Below the pieces are notes generated by a model, which worked only from the letters and a program-made list of their open reading frames with translations, made no database searches and was not told where the DNA came from. Of a stretch of DNA of 5,639 nucleotides, positions 1 to 5,290 are shown one piece after another (the first letter of the stretch is position 1; the number at the start of each line of letters is the position of its first letter). Source of the stretch: an uncultured Collinsella sp. (GTDB taxonomy: Bacteria; Actinomycetota; Coriobacteriia; Coriobacteriales; Coriobacteriaceae); contig CABUVF010000139.1 of NCBI GenBank assembly GCA_902494945.1, positions 1 through 5,639 on the forward strand, written 5' to 3'. Made by a program: the position numbers and the translations under genes.

Positions 1-16
1 CAGTCCTGCGCAAGAC

Positions 17-42
17 GGAGGCCACATTAAGTGGCCTCCTTT
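17..42 (+). terminator. Intrinsic-terminator-like hairpin
   Basis: A perfect 9-bp stem (GGAGGCCAC at 17-25, GTGGCCTCC at 31-39) encloses the 5-nt loop ATTAA and is followed by only three T residues. It probably ends a + strand gene lying left of the window. The short T run makes it a weak example, and no coding sequence for the matching gene is visible here. Confidence 0.6.
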
Positions 43-106
43 GCGTGCGGAACTCGCGACCGATGTTGCCCCATACGCCCGCCCAGGTCCTTAGATAACG
101 TTGCTT

Positions 107-135
107 GCGAACGTCGCTTTGCTCGTTCGCTTTTT
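107..135 (+). terminator. Intrinsic terminator, 7-bp stem plus T5
   Basis: GCGAACG (107-113) pairs with CGTTCGC (124-130) around a 10-nt loop, and TTTTT follows directly at 131-135. Stem plus immediate T tract is the classical Rho-independent form on the + strand. It is the second + strand terminator in 120 bases with no convincing ORF between them, so it is either a back-up for the upstream unit or the end of a short untranslated RNA starting after base 42. Confidence 0.55.
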
Positions 136-175
136 GGTCTGGAGAGCCGGGTGGGCTGATATATAGATACGAGTA

Positions 176-207
176 GGGGCTCCTCCGTTGATGAACGGGG
201 GAGCCCC
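176..207. terminator. Long hairpin downstream of manA, probable (bi)directional terminator
   Basis: Bases 176-189 pair with 194-207 in a 14-bp stem with a GATG loop. One position (184/199) is a G-U wobble when read as + strand RNA and an A-C mismatch when read as - strand RNA. The hairpin begins 27 nt past the manA stop codon, the expected place for the terminator of the - strand manA transcript. Neither side has a clean T tract: the + side reads TTGTTGCGTTTGG and the - side TACTCGTATC. It may act in both directions. Confidence 0.55.
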
Positions 208-234
208 TTGTTGCGTTTGGGTTGTTGGTGCGAC

Positions 235-1173
235 CTACAGGTGCGAGACGATCAGTTCCATCTTGCCTTCGAGGTCGATGGAGCTGACGGTGCTCGGAGC
301 CAGCAGGTGGCTTCCCTTGTGGGCGGGGTCTCCGCAGACGGTGCCTTCGCCGTCGATGACCGACAGGCACATGAAGGGCCAGCGCTGGTCGAGGGTCTTG
401 CTGCCGTCGACACGCACGCGATCGACGGTGTAGCAGGGGTTGGACTCGAGCTCGGTTACGCCATCGACCTCGCGTGCGGTTACGGTGCCGTCGGTCGGTG
501 CCTGCGCGTTAAAGTTGATGCAATCCAGGCTCTGCTCAATGTGAAGTGGGCGCAGCTTTCCGTCGGTGCCGGGACGATCGTAGTCGTACAGGCGATACGT
601 CACGTCGCTCGACTGCTGCGTCTCTAAAATGAGCGTGCCGGTCTTGATGGCGTGCACGGTACCGGAATCAATCTGGAAAAAGTCGCCCTTGTGAATCGGC
701 AGTACGTTGAGCATGTCGTCCCAACGGCCTTCCTCGATCATCTGTGCGGCCTCGGCGCGGTCCTTGGCACGCTGGCCGACGATGATCGTGGAGCCGGGCT
801 CGCAGTCCAGCACATACCAGCACTCGGTTTTGCCCAAGCTACCGTTCTCGTGCTCGGCGGCGTACTCGTCGTTGGGGTGAATCTGGATCGAAAGGTCGTC
901 CTTGGCGTCCAGAATCTTAATGAGCAGCGGGAACTCCTTGCCCTCGCAATTGCCAAAGAGCTCGCGGCGCTCGGCCCACAGCCACGAAAGCGTGTGACCT
1001 GCATACGGGCCCTCCGCAATCTGACAGTCGCCGTTGGGATGGGCCGAGATGGCCCAGCACTCACCGATGGGACCCTCCGGAATGTCGTAGCCAAATACGG
1101 TTTCGAGCTGACGGCCACCCCAGATCTTCTCGTGGAAAATCGGCGTCAGTTTAATCAAATCGGACATGTTCAT
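235..1173 (-). CDS. manA: Class I mannose-6-phosphate isomerase, short ManA/GmuF type
   Basis: Cytoplasmic zinc-dependent enzyme that interconverts mannose-6-phosphate and fructose-6-phosphate, feeding mannose units into glycolysis. The 312-residue product has the length of the short Bacillus-type enzymes (about 315 aa), not the longer E. coli type. Visible signatures, numbered from the longest start, are the N-terminal PIFHEKIWGG (11-20), the metal-site segment SIQIHPND (95-102, with Gln97 and His99), Glu117 in GKTECWYVLD, His174 in SGTVHAI, and Arg194 in TYRLYDYD, the expected active-site arginine. The cupin-like C-terminal part continues to a TAG stop. The first ATG (1171-1173) sits only 1 nt from the GGGGG ribosome site, so the in-frame ATG at 1165-1167, giving MSDLIKLTP, is the more likely start. 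The gene lies 68 bases downstream of the GntR regulator on the same strand and is probably co-transcribed. In this setting it resembles B. subtilis gmuF, a pathway-dedicated isomerase; a general housekeeping manA cannot be excluded. Confidence 0.93.
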   Translation of the reverse strand: MNMSDLIKLTPIFHEKIWGGRQLETVFGYDIPEGPIGECWAISAHPNGDCQIAEGPYAGHTLSWLWAERRELFGNCEGKEFPLLIKILDAKDDLSIQIHPNDEYAAEHENGSLGKTECWYVLDCEPGSTIIVGQRAKDRAEAAQMIEEGRWDDMLNVLPIHKGDFFQIDSGTVHAIKTGTLILETQQSSDVTYRLYDYDRPGTDGKLRPLHIEQSLDCINFNAQAPTDGTVTAREVDGVTELESNPCYTVDRVRVDGSKTLDQRWPFMCLSVIDGEGTVCGDPAHKGSHLLAPSTVSSIDLEGKMELIVSHL

Positions 1174-1179
1174 ACCCCC
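1174..1179 (-). promoter_or_regulatory. manA ribosome binding site that decides the start
   Basis: On the - strand GGGGG (1175-1179) is followed by one T and the first ATG, then AAC and a second ATG. A 1-nt spacer is too short for initiation, while the second ATG (1165-1167) has a 7-nt spacer. This favours a protein two residues shorter than the longest frame. Confidence 0.5.
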
Positions 1180-1185
1180 ATGGTG

Positions 1186-1227
1186 TTGCGCGGGCGCCGC
1201 GCAAAACTGCTCAAAACGAGCGCCCGC
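1186..1227 (-). other. Alternative hairpins between the regulator gene and manA
   Basis: Two mutually exclusive foldings share bases 1190-1197. In one, 1186-1193 pairs with 1197-1204 as an 8-bp stem with a 3-nt loop. In the other, GCGGGCGC (1190-1197) pairs perfectly with GCGCCCGC (1220-1227) across 22 nt. No T tract follows on the - strand, so this is not a good terminator. It lies about 7 nt upstream of the manA ribosome site and could affect stability or translation of the downstream gene. Confidence 0.4.
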
Positions 1228-1241
1228 ATGACTACAAAAAC

Positions 1242-1961
1242 CTATGCCAACGTTACGTTGTGCAGCTCAAAGCGGTCGCCGACGTTGTGCGAGATCGAAT
1301 GCTCAAAGGCGATGCCGCTATCCAAAAAGCCAATCTGGTTGAGCTCGAGCAGGGGAGAGCCGGGCTTGGTGTCCAGGCGCTCAGCTTCTTCCTCGGTTGC
1401 CGCCACGGCACGGATGGTGCGGTGGAAGCTCGAAATCTTCAGCCCGCACTGCTCGCGGATGAAGCTATAGATCGATCCGTACAGGTCCTTCTTTTTAAGG
1501 CCCGGGATCAGCTCGAGGGGCATATAGGTGTACTCGATAACGATGGGCTTCTCGTCGACCTGGCGCACGCGCACGATGTGGTAGGCAAAGTCGTCCTCGG
1601 CAATTCCCAGCTGGGCAGCGACGTCCGCCGGTGGATTGACAATCGAGAAATCGTAGACCACCGAGGTCACCTTCTCCCCGCGGTGCTCATACGAAAAGCC
1701 CTGGGCACGGTCGTTCTTGCCCTGGAAAAACGCCTTGCCGGGAAGCCCCGCCGTGTCCTTGACGTAGGTGCCCGATCCGCGCCGACTGGTAATAAGACCT
1801 TCCTCGGTAATCTGCTCAATCGCTCGTTTGACGGTGATTTTAGAAACGCTATAGAGCTCGCAGAACTCGACGACGGTGGGCAACTTGTCGCCCGGCTTAA
1901 GAGCACCGTCCTCGATGCTTCGGCGGATATCTGCAGCTATTGCCTCGTATTTGGGAATCAT
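1242..1961 (-). CDS. GntR-family (HutC subfamily) regulator with UTRA domain
   Basis: Sugar-responsive DNA-binding regulator of 239 residues, a normal length for the HutC branch. Residues 3-67 form the GntR winged helix-turn-helix: YEAIAADIRRSIEDG, then LKPGDKLPT (21-29), the recognition-helix region VSKITVKRAIEQ (39-50) and the wing RRGSGTYV (60-67). Residues about 90-235 form a UTRA ligand domain, with the familiar RVRQVDEKPIVIEYTYMP (131-148) and a C-terminal strand pattern around SPLLELNQIGF (202-212). UTRA domains usually bind phosphosugars or related small molecules, which fits a sensor of an imported phospho-disaccharide or its product. The start is supported by AAAGGGGG four nt before the ATG. 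It is divergent from the GH1-PTS operon and upstream of manA, so it most likely represses (less likely activates) both units through the shared 304-bp region. It is the positional counterpart of B. subtilis GmuR; the exact effector cannot be read from sequence. Confidence 0.92.
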   Translation of the reverse strand: MIPKYEAIAADIRRSIEDGALKPGDKLPTVVEFCELYSVSKITVKRAIEQITEEGLITSRRGSGTYVKDTAGLPGKAFFQGKNDRAQGFSYEHRGEKVTSVVYDFSIVNPPADVAAQLGIAEDDFAYHIVRVRQVDEKPIVIEYTYMPLELIPGLKKKDLYGSIYSFIREQCGLKISSFHRTIRAVAATEEEAERLDTKPGSPLLELNQIGFLDSGIAFEHSISHNVGDRFELHNVTLA

Positions 1962-1990
1962 GGAACCCCCTTTCCGACATACATAAATGC

Positions 1991-2078
1991 ATAAGTAAGT
2001 ATAACCCTCTGCGAGGCATCCATATAACTCCTATCTAAGAAGTTCGAGAAAGAAAAAAGAAAAAGACGCTTTACTTAT
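1991..2078. promoter_or_regulatory. Candidate operator: inverted repeat ATAAGTAA / TTACTTAT
   Basis: ATAAGTAA at 1991-1998 and TTACTTAT at 2071-2078 are perfect inverted copies whose outer edges are 88 bp apart. The first abuts the -10 of the leftward promoter and the second overlaps the -35 of the rightward promoter candidate. Each copy therefore occupies an equivalent place on the two divergent promoters, as expected if one regulator controls both. The motif is AT-rich and short, so chance similarity remains possible. Confidence 0.35.
1998..2027 (-). promoter_or_regulatory. Candidate promoter for the regulator-manA operon
   Basis: The - strand reads TATACT at 2003 to 1998, five of six matches to the -10 consensus TATAAT. 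Transcription would start near 1990 and give a leader of about 30 nt. The -35 region is poor: TTATAT at 2027 to 2022 with an 18-nt spacer, 2 of 6 matches, which would suit a low-level promoter for a regulator. Confidence 0.4.
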
Positions 2079-2097
2079 AAAATTAGAGCGCTATAGT
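2070..2097 (+). promoter_or_regulatory. Candidate promoter for the GH1-PTS operon
   Basis: TTTACT (2070-2075; 4 of 6 to TTGACA) is followed after 16 nt by TATAGT (2092-2097; 5 of 6 to TATAAT). Transcription would begin near 2104 and leave a leader of about 160 nt. An alternative -10, TATAAA at 2076-2081, has no recognisable -35 because the preceding bases are an A/G-rich run (2047-2066). Confidence 0.4.
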
Positions 2098-2103
2098 TGT
2101 AGC

Positions 2104-2265
2104 CAACAAACGGAACCCTGCCGCTCGGTAGGACCGACCGTTTGGGGACGGTTTTGTTTTGGCGGGTTGGATACCCAGATAACCGGTGCGCGCCCGCGCC
2201 GGATAACCTGCCAAGGCAAACCCGTCTCCAACCGGAAGCTCTAGAACACGAAAGCGAGGACTTCG
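2104..2265 (+). other. Long structured 5' leader of the GH1 gene
   Basis: This gene-free stretch lies between the predicted transcription start and the GH1 ATG. It contains in order: a small stem 2125-2129/2133-2137; a stem 2137-2142/2147-2152 followed by TTTGTTTT; a nested structure with outer arms 2161-2168/2205-2212 (one G-U pair) and inner arms 2183-2190/2195-2202 (one G-U pair, loop CGCC); and a direct repeat GATAACC at 2178-2184 and 2202-2208. GGTTGG (2165-2170) can instead pair with CCAACC (2228-2233), which would open the outer stem. The GH1 ribosome site GAGGA (2256-2260) with a 5-nt spacer lies outside these stems. It matches no riboswitch class that I recognise. It may be an attenuator, an mRNA-stabilising leader or a dispersed repeat. 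Confidence 0.4.
2137..2160 (+). terminator. Terminator-like hairpin inside the GH1 leader (possible attenuator)
   Basis: ACCGTT (2137-2142) pairs with GGACGGT at 2147-2152 as six pairs including one G-U, with a four-base loop, then TTTGTTTT runs to 2160. The stem is short, so termination would be partial. Its position between the candidate promoter and the coding start is that of a leader attenuator. No antiterminator-type regulator gene is present in the window. Confidence 0.3.
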
Positions 2266-3666
2266 ATGGCACAGTATCAGCTGCCCGGCGACTTCTTCTT
2301 TGGCGCCGCTATGTCCGGCCCGCAGACTGAGGGCCAATGGAACCAGGGCGGCAAGCTCGAGAACCTGTGGGACACCTGGTCCATCCAGGATCTGGATTCG
2401 TTCTATAACCGCGTTGGCTCTTATGCCGGCAATGACTTTATGGCCAAGTACCAGGAGGACCTTCGCATTTTGAAGGACTTGGGCCTGGATACTTATCGCA
2501 CCTCCATCCAGTGGAGTCGCCTGCTCGATGCTAACGGCAACCTTAATGAGGAGGGCGCCGCGTGGTATCACGAGCTGTTCCGCGCCTCTCGCGAGGCCGG
2601 CCTGGAGCCGTTCGTCAACCTGTACCACTTTGACATGCCCACCTACCTCTTTGACCGCGGCGGTTGGGAGAGCCGTGAGGTCGTCGAGGCTTACGCCCAT
2701 TACGTCGACGTTGCCTTCCGCGAGTTTGGCCAGGAGATTAAGTACTGGTTCACCTTTAACGAGCCCATCGTCGAGCCCGAGCAGCGCTACCAGGAGGGCG
2801 TGTGGTTCCCGCAGCTCCATGACTATAACCGCGCTCGCACCGTTCAGTATCACATCTCGCTGGCGCACGCGCTGGCCGTGGCCAACTATCGCCGCGCCTA
2901 TGACGAGGGAGCCGTTCGCGCCGATGCCAAGATCGGCATGATCAACTGCTTTACCCCGGTCTACACCAAGGAGAACCCCAGTGAGGCGGACCTCGAGGCC
3001 GTGCGCATGACCAGCGGTATCAACAATCGCTGGTGGCTCGACCTTATTACCAAGGGCGAGCTTCCCGCCGACGTGCTCGACAGCTTGGCCGAGGGCGGCG
3101 TTAAACTCCCGTTCCGTGCCGGCGACCAAGAGATCCTCAAGCAGGGTGTTGTCGACTGGCTCGGTTGCAACTACTACCACCCTACGCGCGTTCAGGCTCC
3201 GGCGAGCAAGATCGACCAGTACGGTCTGCCGCACTTTGCCGACGAGTACGTGTGGCCCGACGCCGTTATGAACGAGAGCCGCGGCTGGGAGATCTACCCG
3301 CAGGGTCTCTACGACTTTGGCATGGACTGCGCTAAGAATTACCCCGATCTTGAGTGGTTTGTATCCGAGAACGGTATCGGCATCATGGACGAATACAAGA
3401 ATCGTGACGCCGAAGGGACCATCCAGGATGACTACCGCGTCGACTTTGTGCGCCAGCACCTGGAGTGGGTCGCCAAGGCAATCGCCGAGGGCGCCAAATG
3501 CCGCGGATACCATTATTGGGCCGTCATCGACAACTGGTCTTGGGCCAATGCCTTTAAGAACCGTTACGGATTTGTCGAGGTCGATCTCATGGACGGTTAC
3601 AAGCGCCGCCTTAAGAAGTCGGCAGCTTGGCTCAAGCAGGTCGCAACGACCCACGTGGTTGACTAG
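2266..3666 (+). CDS. GH1 6-phospho-beta-glycosidase (phospho-beta-glucosidase or phospho-beta-mannosidase)
   Basis: Cytoplasmic retaining glycosidase that cleaves the 6-phosphorylated disaccharide delivered by the adjacent PTS. The 466-residue length is normal for one complete GH1 (beta/alpha)8 barrel, and there is no signal peptide. The N-terminal signature is FFFGAAMSGPQTEG (10-23). The acid/base glutamate is Glu166 in WFTFNEP (161-167) and the nucleophile is Glu368 in FVSENGIG (365-372). In the phosphate-binding loop WSWANAFKNRYGF (424-436), Ser425 stands where non-phospho enzymes carry Glu, and Tyr434 matches the family's phosphate-binding tyrosine. The lysine is shifted one place (Lys431, with Asn432 at the usual Lys position). 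The start is supported by GAGGA with a 5-nt spacer. It is the first gene of a + strand operon with EIIC, EIIB and probably EIIA. Database annotation would likely read 6-phospho-beta-glucosidase (BglA type). The neighbouring mannose-6-phosphate isomerase and GntR gene make a GmuD-like phospho-beta-mannosidase a serious alternative. Confidence 0.93.
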   Translation: MAQYQLPGDFFFGAAMSGPQTEGQWNQGGKLENLWDTWSIQDLDSFYNRVGSYAGNDFMAKYQEDLRILKDLGLDTYRTSIQWSRLLDANGNLNEEGAAWYHELFRASREAGLEPFVNLYHFDMPTYLFDRGGWESREVVEAYAHYVDVAFREFGQEIKYWFTFNEPIVEPEQRYQEGVWFPQLHDYNRARTVQYHISLAHALAVANYRRAYDEGAVRADAKIGMINCFTPVYTKENPSEADLEAVRMTSGINNRWWLDLITKGELPADVLDSLAEGGVKLPFRAGDQEILKQGVVDWLGCNYYHPTRVQAPASKIDQYGLPHFADEYVWPDAVMNESRGWEIYPQGLYDFGMDCAKNYPDLEWFVSENGIGIMDEYKNRDAEGTIQDDYRVDFVRQHLEWVAKAIAEGAKCRGYHYWAVIDNWSWANAFKNRYGFVEVDLMDGYKRRLKKSAAWLKQVATTHVVD

Positions 3667-3688
3667 CGACCAGGCGAACGCCCAGACC

Positions 3689-3748
3689 GCGCGCCGCCGC
3701 GCGCAAAACATGGCACATCTGGTGGCAAAGGGCGACAGACCACCGTGC
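3689..3748 (+). other. Two intercistronic hairpins between the GH1 and EIIC genes
   Basis: GCGCGC (3689-3694) pairs with GCGCGC (3699-3704) around a CGCC loop. Shortly after, GCAC (3713-3716) plus GGTGG (3721-3725) pairs with CCACC (3740-3744) plus GTGC (3745-3748), with a 4-nt bulge and a 14-nt loop. No T tract follows either, so they do not look like terminators. In a 120-nt gap inside an apparent operon they may protect or delimit mRNA segments. Confidence 0.35.
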
Positions 3749-3786
3749 GCATAGGAAAAGGCCGGATTGGATAGTTAGGAGCAATC

Positions 3787-5130
3787 ATGGCCAGTGAAAA
3801 CGGAAAGAGCTTCCTCGACAAATTTGCCGAGGTCTCTGCGAAGGTGGGAAACCAGGTTCACCTGCGTTCCCTGCGCGATGCCTTCGCAACCATCACGCCG
3901 CTCTATATCCTTGCGGGTATCGCGGTTCTTATTAACAATGTTGTGTTCCCCCTGTTCCCGCTCGATGCGGCGGGCCTTGCCAACCTTCAGACCTGGGGTT
4001 CGGCAATTACGCTGGGCACCCTCAACGTCTCTGCCATTATCTTGGCAGGACTGATTGGCTACAGCCTCGCTAAGAACGAGCGCTTCGATAACCCGCTTGC
4101 CTGCATGGTCGTCGCCATCTCCGCTTTCGTCATCATGATGCCGCAGCAGATCACCGCCACGCTTGCCGCCACGAGCCCGCTGCTCACCGACAAGATCACT
4201 TCTGCCGAGGTCACGGGCGCCCTTTCGACTGCCAACACCGGTACCAACGGTCTGTTCGCGGCTATTATCATCGCCCTGCTCTCCGTTACGCTCTTCATCA
4301 AGATCTCCGGCGTCGAGAAGCTTAAGGTCAAGCTGGGCGAGGGCGTGCCTCCCGCGGTCTCCAACTCCTTCAACGTCATGATCCCGATGCTGCTCAACCT
4401 CTCGATCTTCGCTCTTGCCGCAGCTCTGCTTGCCGTGTGCGCCGGCACCGATCTGTGCGCCATCATCTCCACGTGCATCTCCAACCCGCTCAAGAGCATC
4501 ATGAACGCCGGTCCGTGGGCTGTTATCCTCATCTACACCCTTGCTAACCTGCTGTTCTGCGTCGGTATTCACCAGTCCACCATCTCTGGCGCTACCGTCG
4601 AGCCGATCCTGACCATGCTCATCGTCGACAACATGGCTACCTTTGCCGCCGGTGGCACCATCCAGCCCGATCACTACATGAACATGCAGATCGTTAACAG
4701 CTTCGCCCTCATCGGCGGCTCGGGCTGCACCCTCATGCTCCTGCTCGACACGCTCCTGTTCTCCAAGAACAAGGCTTCCGAGACCGTTTCCAAGATGGCT
4801 ATCCTGCCTGGTCTGTTCAACATCAACGAGCCGGTTATCTACGGTTACCCCATCGTGTACAACCTGCCGCTTATGATCCCGTTTGTCCTTCTTCCCGACC
4901 TGTTCATCGGAATCACCTATGGCCTTACCTGCGCAGGCATCATCAGCCCCTGCATCGCCCAGGTGCCCTGGACTATGCCTCCCGTCATCAATGCCCTGCT
5001 CGCTACGGGCTTTGACTGGCGCGCCGGCGTGTGGCAGGCTCTCGAGATTGTCATTGGCATGGCCGTCTACCTGCCCTTTATGAAGATTTCCGAGAAGGCA
5101 ATCGCCAAGCAGGAGGCTCTCGCCGAGTAG
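3787..5130 (+). CDS. PTS lactose/cellobiose-family EIIC permease
   Basis: Membrane-spanning sugar channel of a phosphotransferase system. It binds an incoming beta-linked disaccharide and presents it to phospho-EIIB for phosphorylation at O6. The 447-residue product is an EIIC-only protein of usual length, with no fused EIIB or EIIA. Hydrophobic segments are clear at about 33-55, 72-94, 103-125, 155-173, 196-219, 242-260, 302-325, 357-388 and 415-432, in line with the roughly ten-helix EIIC fold. Family landmarks are LFCVGIHQ (256-263) and FNINEPVIYGYPIVYN (344-359). His262 and Glu348 correspond to the sugar-contacting His and Glu known from the Bacillus cereus ChbC structure. WTMPPVINALLATGFDWRA (395-413) is the usual C-terminal motif. 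The start has AGGAG with a 5-nt spacer. It follows the GH1 gene by 120 nt and precedes EIIB by 160 nt. The sugar cannot be fixed from sequence: cellobiose, chitobiose-like and manno- or glucomanno-disaccharides are all handled by this family. Counterparts are CelB, ChbC and GmuC. Confidence 0.94.
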   Translation: MASENGKSFLDKFAEVSAKVGNQVHLRSLRDAFATITPLYILAGIAVLINNVVFPLFPLDAAGLANLQTWGSAITLGTLNVSAIILAGLIGYSLAKNERFDNPLACMVVAISAFVIMMPQQITATLAATSPLLTDKITSAEVTGALSTANTGTNGLFAAIIIALLSVTLFIKISGVEKLKVKLGEGVPPAVSNSFNVMIPMLLNLSIFALAAALLAVCAGTDLCAIISTCISNPLKSIMNAGPWAVILIYTLANLLFCVGIHQSTISGATVEPILTMLIVDNMATFAAGGTIQPDHYMNMQIVNSFALIGGSGCTLMLLLDTLLFSKNKASETVSKMAILPGLFNINEPVIYGYPIVYNLPLMIPFVLLPDLFIGITYGLTCAGIISPCIAQVPWTMPPVINALLATGFDWRAGVWQALEIVIGMAVYLPFMKISEKAIAKQEALAE

Positions 5131-5159
5131 AACGCCTAACGTTCGTCCCTTTCACCGTT

Positions 5160-5190
5160 GCGGGCACCGGTACGCGGTGCCGGTGCCCGC
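5160..5190 (+). terminator. Strong 11-bp hairpin between EIIC and EIIB (partial terminator or mRNA stabiliser)
   Basis: GCGGGCACCGG (5160-5170) pairs perfectly with CCGGTGCCCGC (5180-5190) around a 9-nt loop, 29 nt after the EIIC stop. A pyrimidine stretch CTCTCTCCCTT follows instead of a T tract. An internal alternative, GCACCG (5164-5169) with CGGTGC (5175-5180), competes with the main stem. It sits inside what should be one operon, so full termination is unlikely; partial read-through or protection of the upstream message from 3' exonucleases fits better. Confidence 0.45.
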
Positions 5191-5259
5191 GGCTCTCTCC
5201 CTTGTGTAAAGATGCAGGGGGTGGGCACAATAGCCGCAAGGAATAAAACCAGTCGTCGT

Positions 5260-5285
5260 CTGCGCGCCGCGCAGTTATAAGGAGG
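5260..5285 (+). promoter_or_regulatory. Hairpin and consensus ribosome site of the EIIB gene
   Basis: CTGCGC (5260-5265) pairs with GCGCAG (5269-5274) around a 3-nt loop. Four nt later comes AAGGAGG (5279-5285), a full-length Shine-Dalgarno match, 5 nt before the EIIB ATG. It is the strongest ribosome site in the window and suggests that EIIB is translated at a higher rate than EIIC. Confidence 0.5.
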
Positions 5286-5290
5286 AAACC

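Noticed and set aside
61..135. tRNA or known small RNA in the left non-coding region
   Set aside because: No cloverleaf arms or TPsiC-type loop can be drawn; only the terminator hairpin is convincing.
652..1994. + strand open frames of 272 and 244 codons over manA and the regulator gene
   Set aside because: Both are antisense to genes with clear domain signatures, lack credible ribosome sites and resemble no known protein.
2104..2265. BglG/LicT-type antiterminator RNA target in the GH1 leader
   Set aside because: GGCAAACCC near 2215 resembles one end of such sites, but the paired other half is missing and the local regulator is GntR-type, with no PRD antiterminator gene in the window.
2083..3711. 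542-codon open frame on the - strand, antisense to the GH1 gene
   Set aside because: The GH1 frame on the + strand has full catalytic motifs and a ribosome site. The antisense frame is open because third codon positions are GC-rich, and its protein shows no recognisable family.
3775..4674. 299-codon open frame on the - strand, antisense to EIIC
   Set aside because: It is rich in Asp, Gly, Arg and Glu without domain pattern, as expected for the complement of a hydrophobic membrane-protein gene.
5203..5231. Internal promoter before EIIB (TTGTGT ... CACAAT)
   Set aside because: Only 3 of 6 and 4 of 6 consensus matches in a GC-rich gap; not distinguishable from chance.
5212..5280. 22-codon frame starting at ATG 5212 and stopping inside the EIIB ribosome site
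   Set aside because: Its stop overlapping the EIIB Shine-Dalgarno suggested a leader peptide, but it has no ribosome site of its own and no codon bias to support translation.
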